A stretch of DNA of 64,000 nt from Trematomus loennbergii (GCA_012861695.1 JAAOOA010000033.1:10780325-10844324); one strand, 5' to 3'; shown: positions 45,301 through 57,297, numbered from the stretch's first letter. A program made the numbers and translations. Notes: generated by a model from the sequence alone, not told the origin.

Positions 45301-48300
45301 CTTGATAAAAGATAAATTGATGCTACAAAACAGCGCAGGTCTTTATTTATGACAACTAGGGCTCAGGTTAGGAGGTTACAATCAGTCACGTCTCTTTGAC
45401 TCAGAGTCACGGGCCTTGGAAAGCTCACAGGACACAAAAAAGGACTTTTGCAGCTTCATAACAAAGTTTCTAACACAATGCTATGCTACAAATATATGTA
45501 ATCCTATAAGTGCCCCACACATATTATGCATATTCAAATTGGGATAACACACTTAATCTTTGGAAGTATATCATTAAAGCAAGATGGATGAATGATGGAT
45601 TTCGGCCAACCTACAATTAACTGATAGATGTTTGAGCTTCCTTTGCAATGTGTTCCTGCTTATCATCTTTAAAGGTTAGGATCAATCTGATTACACTTTG
45701 AGAGTCACATTGCATTATCAGTAATGTCAGCTTTTATCTCCCCAGTGTCCCTCAACGTCTGTTAATCAAACACTGAGAGGACTTTGGTCAAATGACCAGG
45801 TGAACACGTCTCATCAGAGCACTCAGGATGTTCATACACATGCACGCAATACATATCATATTATAAGTGTCCAAAAGGAGCACAGGAAATAATACTTTGC
45901 AAAAGTTGAAACATTTATAAATTAAATTAGATAAAATTCAATATAAAAATATAAATAAATAGGAAAATACATGTATAAATGAATCGATAAATACAGAATA
46001 TTATAATAATCATTCATTTTTAAATTACATTTTCTTCATTATTAATTCATTTTTTGTATTTATTTTTCAAATTTTGACACAAATAATATAATAATTAGTT
46101 ATGCCATTTTATTCATTTACTCCCTGTTATTTTCATGTATTGTGATAATTATTGTGATGCGAACAAATGATTAAGGAAATCTCTATGACGTGTTTCAATA
46201 GATGAATTCATCCTTACAATAATGCTTGGTTTAACCTGGCGTTTTAGGGGTAAATAAAGATAAGGAGAATGAGATTAGATGGATTTATTATCCGTAAACA
46301 CACGAAATGCCATAAAATAATCTGTCTTCTGATTCAAAGGTTAAAAAGGGTTAGATAATACATCTAAATTAGAGGCCGTTCATGCAGTATCAGTTTTGGT
46401 AGAAGGAGGAGAGAGTGAGTGGAAGTTTGTATCTCAGTGATAATCAAATGCCTAGTTCAAAATAGTGGTGGTGCTGGTGGTGCTGTTTTGGTATTTAAAG
46501 TGAAACTGGAAGAGATTCAGTGCAGAACATACCGGGTTATTCTTGTCCGGCTGGATTCGGTAGCGGGTGATGAAGGAGGGTTTCCCGGTGGTGTCCACCA
46601 GCAGCAACAGACAGTTCGTCCCCCAAAACGCCAGAGTGGGGACCAACATCGTGCCTGTGGAGAAACTACCGTCAGAGAGGGACAACTAACCTGCCTTTGA
46701 CCTGGACCTCAATATTTAAACATTAATAAAGGATGAAAACGTATTTTTTTAAAAGAAACAACAATTTTCATGATCAATTCTGCATTGTCTGACCTTGTTA
46801 TTTCTGAGCTCACTAGAAAATGGATTTTGCCTTGAGCAATCTAAGATAATTAACATAATCACAGAAATAAACTGGTTGTACTTTGCGTTATGCTTTATTG
46901 ATTTACCTTAAGACCGATTACATAATTACTTTGGAGAAAGCGCCTTACATGTTTCACTGGAAGCAATATTTGCCCTATCTGTTAATGCATTTGTGACTGT
47001 CAGCACGTAACGTCCTACATTAGATTTTGTGTGCAAACAGCTAGACAGTTGACACAACACAAACAACAACATGATGGCTACATCATAAAAGAGAGTAACT
47101 GGACACCAGAGGCCTGTACTACGAAGCTGGATTTTCGCTTAGCCGGCTAACTTCAGGGAAATCTCGGGCTTTCCGGTCCTACGACGCTGGTTCTCTTTTT
47201 AGCAGGCTAGATTTCCATGGTAACTTATGCTGAGCGGCAAACCTGCTCCGGAGCAGGTTAGGTGGCAGGCTAAGAGATCAACTCAGTGAAAGCACCGCCT
47301 GCTGACCAATCAGAGCTCCGTGTGCGGAGTTTAAAGCGATCAATTCATATTACAGAATAGAGGAAATACAGAAAAACTGCCGTTGCAGAAAGACGACCGG
47401 CCAAAATCAACTGACTGTGTGAACGTGAAAATTAATAGAATATCCCCTCCCATCTTCAGAGCAATCTGACTATTATAATATTAGCGTTAAGAAAGCTTAC
47501 TTAAATATCTGCCACGACATAAGTAACCAGATCAGAGTAACATTAAGTACAGTCCGCGGCACTGTGAGTGCAGACGTCGATGTGTCCCATTATCATTCAT
47601 ATCATATCACATCATAATGTATCATACATTTCCTTATTTGAGTCAGCTTCTTGAGCCGTATCTGGCCGTGCAACACTCACAGTGTCACATACTGTATGCA
47701 GAAGTATTATTTTAAGCAACACATTAAGTTGACGAAACACTCGAGTCAAATGTAATTAAAGTCAGATCCACTCGTGTCTTGGACGGGGCAGTGATTTCAT
47801 AAACCTGTTAATGTACGCATTCAAACACTTTTTCTTTTACCAGCTGTATTCACCTTGCAGGTGCAGCTATGTGGCTTTTATCCTGGATAACGTGTTTAAG
47901 TCATGGATGTTTAAAGTTTAACTTCTTCATATTTGACTAATATTAAAGTTCACTTTTCATTCAGGAAGTATGACGCTGCGCTGTCAGTACGCTTGTCCGT
48001 GTTTGAGATTGGTCGAATGCTCCAAATACCACCCCTTTCATGTGAACGCGCACCTAACTAGATAGGACACGGCTGGCTTGAGCGATCCACTTGATAACCA
48101 GCGTCGTAGTACAGTTTAGCCAGAGCGCGTATGTTTTGGATTGGGCCAACCGGCTAACTCAAACATATCCAGGTTAGGTTGAACCAGCTTCGTAGTACAG
48201 GCCTCAGAGGTCATTCTTTGATATGCAGAGCTAAACAAATGTTTGCAAAGCTAAACAAATGTGTTTTTTCCTCTGGGGCTGGTACTCTTTTGTGCAGGAT

Positions 48301-51300
48301 CACAATTCCCAGTTTGGTGTTAAATCATTTGTAAAATCTCCTTTAAAACTACATTTATTATAAGTACTGTGAAAAAACCTAAAATACAAAGCATGTTTTG
48401 ATCAAAGCAAGTCACTCATTCTGTTAACACGTAGGAAACAGATCAGTGTGTTCGATTTGACCTCAAAAAGACCTCTCTGATATGAACTGTCCGTAACAGT
48501 GTGTTGGCTGCAAAGTGCTCTTTCTACAGAACACGTTTTTGGAAAAGAAAAAAGAAATTGTGTTGTTAGTTCTTACCCAAGTAGAACAAAGCAGTCTCAT
48601 GACCCTCAAAGCCCACGTACACCTTGGTCCACATGTTCTGCCAAAAATCTCCTGAAGCACCCCAGAATCTCTGAAGATGCCTGGGAAAGGAAATCTTGTC
48701 AAATATCACATAACAATGAAACTCAGAGGACTATAGAAACTACCCTTTAATTCCAGTCACATCATGCCCTCTTGAAAACCTTTTTTCTCCTCCTGAATCA
48801 ACAATACAAATGTTTTAGCCAATTGGTTTTCAGTCTTCCAAGTCATTTAATATTTTTAAATGAAAGAATTCAAATTATTTTATAATGTGGTCATTGGTAT
48901 GTACCAGTCAAGTTACTTTCATTTGTAGTTCAATTGTAAATATTCTCCTTAAGTTAATTTAATGACAAGAACACTAACCTTTTTATAAATATCCTATACA
49001 CAAATTGTGTTTCACTTAAACCTAAATCATTAATAAAGAAATGACACTCAATTTCAAGGTCAATTGTTCTTTTCTCCTCAAGTTAATACAGGATAAGATA
49101 TTGGTTTGTATTATTGTAACACTGTAACTTGTAAAAAATCCTACCATGTCAGCGAGTTGCCGAATGCAGCCAAGAATAAGATTCCAGATCCGATGATCAC
49201 AGCAGCTTTCTTCACAGAGTCCCACAGTCCTCCAGGGCCCTCCTGGGTGGAGAAAAGGCAACAATGATGCATCCATCAGCCTCTCTGTTACTCTGATGAT
49301 ACTGTGCAGTCTCATGATGAGGAGCTACATCAGCGTTTCCCACAGAGACATCACAGGGTGCAGAAAAGAGTCTAAAACTACATGAGGATGGGAGCACTGT
49401 ATCTAGTTGTAGGCGAGGAATTTCACACCATGGGACTGCATGGATATAATGAACCATTAGAAACAAGTGAGATTGAAGGGCAAAATAACATCAGGCAGCG
49501 AGAGAAACATCATCACATGTGCTTTAAAATGATGATAGTTATCTTGAGCATACTATATTACATTATTGTTTTTTGGACTTGATAGGAAAGATTCCAAGTT
49601 GTTTTTGCATTGATCCACTTGAACATATTCACATCACATGTCTGTTCCATGAATAATGTTTGACTATAAATATGAATGTAAAGGAAATTGTTTATATGAA
49701 GTTAAATAAAGCAGAGGCATATTCCAAAAGCTATATATTTGTGTATGTTAAAAGCATCAAACCTTTTAAAAGCCACATTTTCTCTATTGTAATTGCAATA
49801 ATCCATATATGAAATGTGAAAGTTGTGTTGACCAGACAGTAAATGAATCTGAGATTAAGGTTTTCAATAAACACTTTTGAATTATTGGAGTGTGACCTAA
49901 ACAGATTTAAAAGGATGTTGTCCCTTTGGCAACATTTTTAACTTAATGTTCAGCTACAGAGAATCCAAGTATTTATTTTATCTTTAATACTTAATGTCAG
50001 TTGTAGAGTGCTTTTAATAAAAGCAAAATCTAATCCAGCCAGAGTGAGAGAAAACAGGATCAGTCCACTCAGTGGGTATAAATCCAGGGATTGATGTCAC
50101 ATTCAAAGACCTTTAAAAAAAAAAACCCCGGCAGCTTTTACCCAGCTGCCCTTTGCACAGCCATGGCAACAGTGGGAACGATGTTACTGACAGAACTGTC
50201 CGCTGATACTAATGCATACTTAATCCTTGTAAGGACAATTTATCAATTACATTTGTCGGCGTGTGGCGCAGTGGGTAGAGCGTTGGTGTTCAGATCAAGG
50301 GGGCACAGGTTCAAACCCCTCTGCAGTCAGCATGTCGTTGTGTCCCTGGGCAAGACACTTCCCCCAAATTGCTCCTGTGGGGATTGCCCACAGTATTGAG
50401 TATGTAAGTCGCTTTGGATAAAAGCGACTAACAAGTAACATGTAAGAAATGTAATCAGCAAGAATGTACAAACGCACACCCAATCATATCATTATTCTAA
50501 ATATAGTGCACACTCCCATTCTACAGGAGGAGATTGAACTCTCATTAACCTTGCTCATGGTAATATGTATTATACATTATCCTATTTGTCACATTCAGGG
50601 CTCAATAAACTGGCACGTGAGAGTAAAAAATGCAATTGTCAGGTCGAGCCTGTCCCAGAGAACAACCAGGCAAACAGAAAGAAGTGGCAGAGCTCCGGTC
50701 GGAAAACAAAACAGGCAGGTGGAAGCATTATGTAACACGTGTTTTAAATACAAAACCCATGTTGAATACAAATCACGTGTCACAAAGAGAGGAAGAAAGG
50801 CAATATTAAAAAGGCTAAAAAGGTTTAGTTTAAATTCAGATTGGGTTTTTTGAGTCTTAGAGGAGGCTGAGACTTACAGTAGGTAAAAACTTGCGTAAAT
50901 ATATATCAGTAGTAAAAAATGTCTGGGTGTAAAAACTGAAATATTTGTTCCGATATAATATCAACCCATATGAGTAGCAGACAGAAATACAGTGCTTCTA
51001 TATCTTTATCTTTATGTGACATTATCTGAAATAAGCTTTTTGGCCAACCCTAATATCATCAGTGTTGACTTTAACACGAACTGTCTCAGAGACAACATGG
51101 TGAAAAAGAAGCATGCAGGTTTTCTGAAAACATGTCGTATAATAGTTACATTTCAACATTTTCCAGCACAAATCATACAATAATTCTGTCGTTTGATCTT
51201 GTAAGCCTCTTATGCAGAAAAAGGAATGTCCAGGCACTGAAACAAATGACTTGAGTTTGTAGCTCACAGGTTTTTTAAACTATAAACCGGTTGTCAGAAT

Positions 51301-52927
51301 CAGAAACAGGTTTATTAACAGGTAGGTTTACACGTACGAGGAATTTGACTTATGTAACATTAACTTCCCAATGCCTGTTTTTTTCATGAGATACCACCGA
51401 GATTAAAGGGTTGTAGAAGGGTTGAGCAGCAGGTGAATGATGGTATTATGACAGAAGAGTTTTACAGGTTTGTTCTTACCTGTCGGCTGCTGCGTGTCGG
51501 GGCAGCCCCTCGTGTCTGTAAACACAATAAAAAATACAGGGTTGTCTTTTCAGGAAGGATTAATACAGATTCTTAATTTAAGCATATAATTAAGGAGGTA
51601 AACAATCTTTCGTCACCAATAAATAATACAATTGACTTCCAGCAATACAAGTTTAATCAGCTCAAAATGATAGACTACGTAAATGGATGGTTTGAGGAAA
51701 TTGAGACATTGGCCAAAGATAAAATAATTAATATATTGCTGATAATTTTTTTTAATGAAGATGGCCTCATCCTAGTTTGATTGGATAACAAGGGTGTTTC
51801 AAACCATTTTTTTTACTTTACAATTAAAGTCAAGTTTTTGTTTTTCCAAAGAACTAAAAAACTGTGGTTTTTCTTCAACAGTGTTACACAGCTAACAGTG
51901 TTTTTTATTTGACTTATTTATTGTGTGATAATCAATTCACATGCAATACAGTGCATGAATAAACCTCCAGTGTTGGCCTCATATGATGAACCTTCACTGA
52001 TTTTCACCACACATATTTGAGGCATTAAAACAGTCAAAGATCTGTCTGATTTTCAACTTTCCATGCTGCAACAATCATCCGAGTGCTGTGCAGCCTGGGG
52101 TAAAAGTTAAAACTGGAGGCTTACATAATCCAATTATAATCCATCGTTCTTACAGTTAGCACTTTTTCCAAGCACATTCTTGGGGATAACAACCTGCCCT
52201 ACATCCACTATCCCTCTGTTTGTTGTTGAACAAAATAAACACTAAGTTTATGTTAAAAAAAGAAAACATATAGATTTCAAGGCAAGTGTAACACACCAAG
52301 TATATTGAAGTCTTCTTGCAATCAAAATGTGCTTTGTCTATTGTTATGTTACTTTGATGTTTGAGTTTCACAGTGCAAAATTATGTTCGTGCAGATGACA
52401 ATAGAGGAAGAAAAAGTAGTGACTAAAAATTATAATGATTTTGTTTTTAAATATTTAGACAATCTTCGAGCTGTAGCTTCAGAAATGCAAAGAATATTAT
52501 ATCCGTTTTCAATTGACTGAAAAAAAACAGTGCTTTATAATGTAGCCTATTATCATTGGCTGCTCATAAGACTAAATTACATTTAGATTTTTACAAAGAT
52601 AGATAGTCAAAATAGGAAAACAATTTTGCCAAAAGTAATATTTAAGAATACCATAGCCTAGAAAAATCCTAGAGAGTTACTATGCTATTGAAATTAAACA
52701 TAGCGTTGAGCTGCGAACATGCAGTATATGAACTGCGCTGTCCCTCATTGGAAACATCACCTGCTGCCTATACTAAGACTGATTAGGTTTTGGATCATTA
52801 TTGCAGTTAAGCAGCCACCTGTTAACCAACGTAACGTTACGTTTTAAACGTAACAAAAAGAGACTCCCGGACAAGTTCAAAGCCATGTCAAGTATATAAT
52901 CTACTCACCACTTGTTTCCACCGTCAT
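42172..52927 (-). CDS. faxdc2: Fatty acid hydroxylase domain-containing 2 (faxdc2), nine exons
   Basis: FAXDC2 is an ER membrane protein of the sterol desaturase/fatty acid hydroxylase superfamily, a di-iron enzyme linked to sterol C4-methyl oxidation. Exons in transcript order: 52909-52927 (ATG 52925-52927), 51480-51515, 49145-49242, 48577-48680, 46533-46654, 44541-44746, 43328-43433, 43047-43212, 42172-42328. Histidine clusters are all present: HRLFHH across exons 6-7, HKQHH in exon 7, HCGYH in exon 8, and an HDFHH box in exon 8 once a one-base loss near 43075 is allowed. The C-terminus HGTDTKFRQTKQYERH...IPDVPKKGQ matches human. With the proximal exon 1 donor the protein would be 333 aa, the human length. 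Gene order and orientation beside larp1 match human. Confidence 0.93.
42445..42934. mobile_element. hAT-family MITE (490 bp) in the faxdc2 intron
   Basis: Ends CAGGGGTGTCCAAACT and GTTTGGACACCCCTG, with the perfect 8-bp duplication CTTTAAAT at 42437-42444 and 42935-42942. No coding content. Confidence 0.92.
43047..43212 (-). CDS. faxdc2: faxdc2 exon 8, third histidine box, one-base loss
   Basis: It reads ISNMLPVALGPVLLGSHVTT, then TTISHCGYHLPFLPSP. After SP one base is missing (a C run near 43075), beyond which EFHDFHHL is in frame with exon 9. The break falls in a catalytic box, yet the next exon is well conserved. Confidence 0.92.
43328..43433 (-). CDS. faxdc2: faxdc2 exon 7, first and second histidine boxes
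   Basis: It reads LFHHPSLYKRFHKQHHEWTA, then PIGVVCIYAHPLEHM. With the preceding HR it completes H-x3-HH (HRLFHH), and HKQHH is the second box; both are metal ligands in this family. Confidence 0.96.
43650..44290. repeat. Degenerate CATACTATAGTATG-type repeats
   Basis: Motifs such as TTCATAGTATAGTTT, GTCATACAATAGCATGTC and AATATAGTATAGTATGTTGA recur through this intron, interrupted by a LINE-type tail. Confidence 0.65.
43775..43966. mobile_element. Retroelement 3' tail with TTGAT microsatellite
   Basis: TGTACAGCACTTTGG, then TTTAAATGTGCTTTATAAAT and AAAACTTGATTTGATTTGAT. This 3' end with a short tandem tail is common to fish non-LTR retroelements or the SINEs that borrow them. Confidence 0.6.
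44541..44746 (-). CDS. faxdc2: faxdc2 exon 6
   Basis: It reads VDPDKLRHLLKTVLFNYVFI, then LPAFHWALAELAFFSLLEEF and MFYYSHR, leading into the first histidine box. Two membrane segments. Confidence 0.95.
44747..46532. other. faxdc2 intron, nothing specific
   Basis: AT-rich unique sequence. I see no exon, RNA gene or bounded element. Confidence 0.5.
46533..46654 (-). CDS. faxdc2: faxdc2 exon 5
   Basis: A hydrophobic segment (TMLVPTLAFWGTNCLLLLVD) followed by TTGKPSFITRYRIQPDKNNP, a loop typical of the family. Confidence 0.93.
47109..48205. mobile_element. DNA transposon with long terminal inverted repeats (1.1 kb)
   Basis: GAGGCCTGTACTACGAAGCT at the left is perfectly inverted at the right (AGCTTCGTAGTACAGGCCTC); subterminal AACC(A/T)GC-like pieces also mirror. 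The target duplication is uncertain and no transposase is seen. Confidence 0.8.
48577..48680 (-). CDS. faxdc2: faxdc2 exon 4
   Basis: It reads HLQRFWGASGDFWQNMWTKV and YVGFEGHETALFYLG. Phase 2 to phase 1; borders cag/gtaaga. Confidence 0.93.
48681..49144. other. faxdc2 intron, nothing specific
   Basis: Short AT-rich intron between exons 3 and 4 with no recognised feature. Confidence 0.6.
49145..49242 (-). CDS. faxdc2: faxdc2 exon 3
   Basis: It reads EGPGGLWDSVKKAAVIIGSG, then ILFLAAFGNSLTW, the first hydrophobic membrane segment, and splits the Trp codon with exon 4. Confidence 0.92.
50258..50456 (+). mobile_element. tRNA-derived SINE
   Basis: An A-box-like GTGGCGCAGTGG (about 50263-50274) and a B box GGTTCAAACCC (50308-50318) stand at tRNA spacing, followed by the fish SINE body (CCTGGGCAAGACACTTCCCC) and tail (GTCGCTTTGGATAAAAGCG). 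It lies in a faxdc2 intron, opposite to transcription. Confidence 0.88.
51294..51362. repeat. Retroelement-tail-like fragment
   Basis: TCAGAATCAGAAACAGGTTT followed by TTATTAACAGGTAGGTTTAC resembles a widespread fish interspersed repeat end. Fragmentary. Confidence 0.4.
51480..51515 (-). CDS. faxdc2: faxdc2 exon 2
   Basis: A 36-bp exon with consensus borders (tttacag/gtaaga), reading TRGAAPTRSSRQ in the frame demanded by exon 3. The N-terminal tail is cytosolic and poorly conserved. Confidence 0.7.
51516..52908. other. faxdc2 first intron, nothing specific
   Basis: AT-rich sequence without recognised exons or elements. Confidence 0.5.
52909..52927 (-). CDS. faxdc2: faxdc2 exon 1 (start codon)
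   Basis: ATG at 52925-52927. The strong donor G|gtgagt after 52909 leaves a phase that does not fit exons 2-3. A weaker donor ACG|gtggaa, ending the exon at 52922, keeps frame and gives a 333-aa protein. Either the weaker site is used or a base is wrong in exon 1 or 2. Confidence 0.6.
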
Positions 52928-53001
52928 GTCTCCTCGCTCTCTCTGTTGGCTCTTTACACATTCTCAAAACAACCGTGTATTTACAACGGCGGACGAATTC
53001 T

Positions 53002-53008
53002 GATTGGT
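53002..53008 (-). promoter_or_regulatory. Inverted CCAAT box upstream of faxdc2
   Basis: GATTGGT on the plus strand reads ACCAATC on the faxdc2 strand, about 75 bp upstream of the ATG. There is no TATA box, and the surroundings contain several CpGs. The promoter role is inferred. Confidence 0.5.
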
Positions 53009-53099
53009 CGGTTCTTGGTCAGCTGACTTGAGCCTCACCCGGAAGTAGCGGCAGGTATGTTTTGACCCTGATATGAGGAAGGGATGTCCACCTGTAACA

Positions 53100-53881
53100 G
53101 GTGAAGGTTTAAACTCAGCGCGGAGGCTTGTGTTACATAGTATTCCTTGGGGGAAAGTACATTTGAGTAGAAAAGACTATGTTGCAATTATTATTAGACT
53201 GATAATATCAAGTCAGTGCTAATTCTGAGAAAAGAAACACATTCGTGAATGATAATAATTAGGCTAAGTAGTAGGCTACTTTTATCATTATCTATCATTA
53301 AAATATCTCACCTAGAGCTGGAACATTTAGTTTATTAACTATGTAAATTACCAAAACAAAATCTTAATCAGCAGCTATTTCTATTTTCAGTGTCTGATTT
53401 AAGTCATTTTTCAAGCAAAAGCCCCAAAGGACGATTTTCTAATATTCATAACTTTTTTATCAACTGAAGAGATTTATATTTTGCAGAGTTGATTGGCTAA
53501 ATAAGCAACTATAAATACACTATTAATAAACTAATTAATTATTTATGTTAATAATCCTTGTAGTTCCAGTTATCCAAAGTTTGATTCACAGTTAGCAATA
53601 AGCTTGACTCGGACAAGATATGTCTCAGGATAGTTTGTTTGACTCTTTATTTAAAAACAAAAGCTATCAATTACAAACACATATTTTCACAGGTCAAAAA
53701 ACGATGTTGCTCTGTGCTTCTTTCTCCTCCTCCTTTGAATAAACCACAAATTGCAAATGAATTGCTGAAAGCAAAAGCAAAAGTTTTTCTATATTATTTT
53801 ATCATCTCTATGCTCTTTGTACATTAAGTGGACTGACCAATGACATCTGTACCTCCCCAGTGCAGTTCCTACTTCAGGACC
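53100..53881. other. Intergenic, nothing specific
   Basis: Unique AT-rich sequence between the faxdc2 promoter and the large inverted repeat. No sign of the next gene expected from human synteny (CNOT8). Confidence 0.5.
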
Positions 53882-54464
53882 CAAGCGGCAAACTCTGGGG
53901 AAGAGCCGGGACGCCAATGCGGAAGTGCCACAAACTGCAGTTCATATATTGGCCGATAGGCGCTGACTGCAGAAAGGAGCAATTTCCATAGAGCCCCATG
54001 TTAAAATGCCCAATTTCACAGCCTAAAAAAACATGTTTCTACCTATGGATCCAATAAATATTATTATGAATATAGTTAGATTCCACCTTCATGATTATGG
54101 ATCTGTGAGTGAATTGTTTTCTAACACGACCCTTTTATTTATATTAGGTCTTAAAGTTGTTGCATAAATTAGGGCGTGGTCACATTGAGTGACAGCTCTG
54201 TCAGGTGACTGCTGCTGTTAGCTTTTTGTCTCTCTGCTAGCTGCTCCGTCCGTGAAGCTACAGGGACTCTGCCTGGTCAGTTCATCCAGGGAACACAACT
54301 TGATCCCGGCCGTGTTTGTTTGTTCTTCATGCTTATATATCGGACTATTGTGACTCGCTCTGCGGTTAAAACAGACGGTGCATGAATGCCGTTTTGCGGT
54401 AAGTGAAATTTGAGTACTTTATTTATGTGTTTATGATTTTAATCAGCTACGTAATGAATGTTAA

Positions 54465-56550
54465 AGGGCCCATGTCATGGCCATTTCCACTGATCATAAT
54501 TACATTGTTGAGGTATACTAAAATAGATTTATACTGTGCAATTTTCCAAACTCACATTGGTTTCGCATACAGCATCTCTGTCAAGCATGTGTATTCAGCA
54601 GTATTCACTTTCTCCACTAAACGACTCGTTGGAGCTCTTGCCCCCCCTCCCTGTGAGCCTAGTGTGCTCCGATTGGTCAGCTCGGCCACTCGTTCCGATT
54701 AGTCAACCACCAGAGAGGCTGCGCCCATGTCTAACAGTGCTTTTCCCGGCTGCTCTCAGCGTAACATCAGTCTTATCATGGCGTCGGTCCAGCCGTATAT
54801 TTTATATACATATATATTTTTAACTGTTGTTATCGAAGAGTGTGACGGCCCAGGGCCTTTGTCTTACGATGGGGTGGAGCTGAAGAGGCTAATCAGCACG
54901 ATCACGGACACCTCCGGACACGACGGCCCCAGTCTCTCTCCAAAGCGGCTGCAGGAAGACTAACTCTGCGATCCTCTCAACCACCTATCTCTGCATTTAC
55001 CACAATAAATGTGCCGTGGTTTTGTAAACTCGTGTATGTCTCCTTGTCTTTCCGTTGTGGCCTACGAGCCACTCTCATAACAAAGAGTAAGTTATTTTTA
55101 CCCGTTATAAACTACTACTGTTTGATGAGAAATCAAATCATGGTTTGCTATATATGAATTCAGGGAAGAAAGGATAGGCCTACTAAGTATTTCCATTAAA
55201 CTTTATTTTTAGAAATGTACAAAATGAACATAAATATACATATATACACACGGTATATCATCCATTCCTCCTCCTCGCATCTTGCCTGCGCACAGTCGGT
55301 GCGGTGCCTTTTAGCACGAGGCCTCAGTAGTAGTAGAAATCCCTTCCCCGTCATGGATTGTCCGCCAGGATCTGGCTGGACGAAATCAAATGCAAATCAC
55401 AAAATATTAGAGAAACTTAGTTGTTTTAGATTCGTTAGTAGTAGTTGTGTAATGAACAGCTTGCCTGCTAATATGCTAACCTAGCTTTGTTTACCTTGGT
55501 AGCTAACACGATATGAACGTTAGCTTGGAGGAAAGGCAACTATAATGCAATGTAATAAAACTACTATGAACAAAAGCTAGTGGTTCATATTAGGCTAGCA
55601 ATAACGTGTTTATAATTGCAATCGTATACGGGTATTCTGCTACCATACAATGTAACTTGCATGAATACATTGTTTTGCGCTAGCATACAGCTAGCCTCGT
55701 TAGCTACATGCAGTATATGTACGGTCACAATGTACGGTAAATCACCCGGAGTATACTGTATGAGTATTCCGTGTGTGTGACTGCAGACATTCTCCTGCCA
55801 TGACAAACATGTAAGGCCATCTGCTGACATTGTAGTTGATATATTTAAACGCTAGCAACGTAGCATCACAAAAATGTTTTTCCGACCAAAACTAGCTCTA
55901 GCTCCGTGTGACTGACCGCACGGCAAATCACCCGGAGTATACTGTCAATAGGTATTTTGTGTGTGAATGCAGACATTCTCCTGCTATGAGATACATGTAT
56001 GCAAGGCCATCTGCTGATATTAGAGTTGATATATGGAAACTCTAGCAACTTAGTTAGCACAGTTAGCACTGTGTCAATGGCTTAGCAGTCCAACACAGTT
56101 TACACATTTAAACAGTCTTGTTTGATAAATACACAAATAACAATGCAAACTTACAGGTTGTATACCCAGATCTTCCCCTGCTCCAAACGGTCCAAACAAG
56201 CTGTGCATATCCGGCCTCAAACTGGGCAATGTTTTGGAAGCTTTCGTCTGTGAAATGCCGGTTCTTCGAACCTCTGGAGGAGGAACACGCCTGCTGGTGT
56301 GGCCATAGCTCTTCGGGATTGGTCCATTTCGTTCCGGGTACCGCATGACATCAGGCGGTACCCGGAAGAATCAAATGGGCAGTGACGTATCTCCAACGAG
56401 GCGTTTTGGGGAGGTATTTTCTGTGTTAGAGTTTTACTCGCTACAGGGTGTACTTTGAGGGTTTTGACTCTGCACACCGTTTACATGCATAAAAACCTTC
56501 ATAACACACAAGGGGACGGGTAATAACCGGAAAAGCATGACATGGGAGCT
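54465..56550. mobile_element. TTAA-target transposon in the left arm, Kolobok-like (2.09 kb)
   Basis: Ends AGGGCCCATGTCATG and, in reverse complement, AGCTCCCATGTCATG, with TTAA at 54461-54464 and 56551-56554. The right arm has the single TTAA empty site. An ATG at 54777 opens MASVQPYILYTY, a QPY start like that in the other TTAA element. No intact transposase is visible. Confidence 0.85.
55735..56052. repeat. Tandem duplication inside the TTAA element
   Basis: A ~130-bp unit (AAATCACCCGGAGTATACTG ... GCAGACATTCTCCTGC ... GCCATCTGCTGA ... CTAGCAAC) occurs at about 55738-55861 and again at 55925-56048. Confidence 0.85.
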
Positions 56551-57217
56551 TTAAGGCTTGGGTTAGCGTGTAAGCGAGTGGTAGCTACATCGGTGCTAAC
56601 GATGCTAATCGTATCCTCCAAGTTAACTTAAAACCATAGACTGTATATATAAAGGTTAAAATGAAATAGACAAGTGTTAAGCGTTAAGTGAGATAGTACT
56701 GTAGAACAAAAGGCTTCTGTTTGAGGTTGATAAAATAAGGTCATCCTTGTAACTTAGAGAGATATTTTATTATGTAGGTAGGAACTGTATGCATCGCTAA
56801 GGTTAATTTAAATTGGCTATGCTCAAGTATGTAGACAAGCTAACGTCGAAGTAGTGTATGTGAAATCAACCTCACAATAAGATGTGTGTATATTACAATT
56901 ATTAATGTCATATTTCAAGATGATTACTTAGATATTACAATATGGTTGGTTGAGCTGGAGTTCATTATTGAGCTTACACGTTAACGTCACAGTCATCTGA
57001 AGAACGAACCCAAACGTTGTTGTTTTTATTAATTGCATTACCAAATTGGTATAAAATAAACAGTAACACAACAGCATTGGTAACACAACTTCCAAAGTTA
57101 CAGTAAAATAAAAAGAACCCTGACTCGGACAATACACAATCCAACATGTTCAATAGAAGAGAATAAGTTATATTGTTTGTACACATGGTTCTTTACATAT
57201 ATATCTGTTTGTTTAAA

Positions 57218-57297
57218 GTTTCCAGGTGATGCAGACAGGATGGACCAGAGAGTGAGAGACAGAACTGGACTCCTCACAGCAGTGAACTTCAGCACAG
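57218..57297 (+). other. Exon-like block in the inverted repeat arm
   Basis: A polypyrimidine tract and TTTCCAG precede an ~80-bp GC-richer block ending CACAG|gtacaa. It reads DADRMDQRVRDRTGLLTAVN in one open frame. Its mirror copy is at about 62095-62170. It may be an exon of a non-coding or decayed repeat-borne gene. Confidence 0.35.

Noticed and set aside
50258..50330. Possible functional tRNA gene
   Set aside because: A and B boxes are present but the acceptor and anticodon stems do not close, and the sequence continues into a SINE body and tail.
50464..50853. 129-aa frame, the longest in the window
   Set aside because: It overlaps the end of a SINE and intronic sequence of faxdc2, and shows no recognisable domain and no codon bias.
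56074..56477. Minus-strand frames of 86-90 aa
   Set aside because: They lie inside the TTAA element and show no match to a known transposase; read as background.
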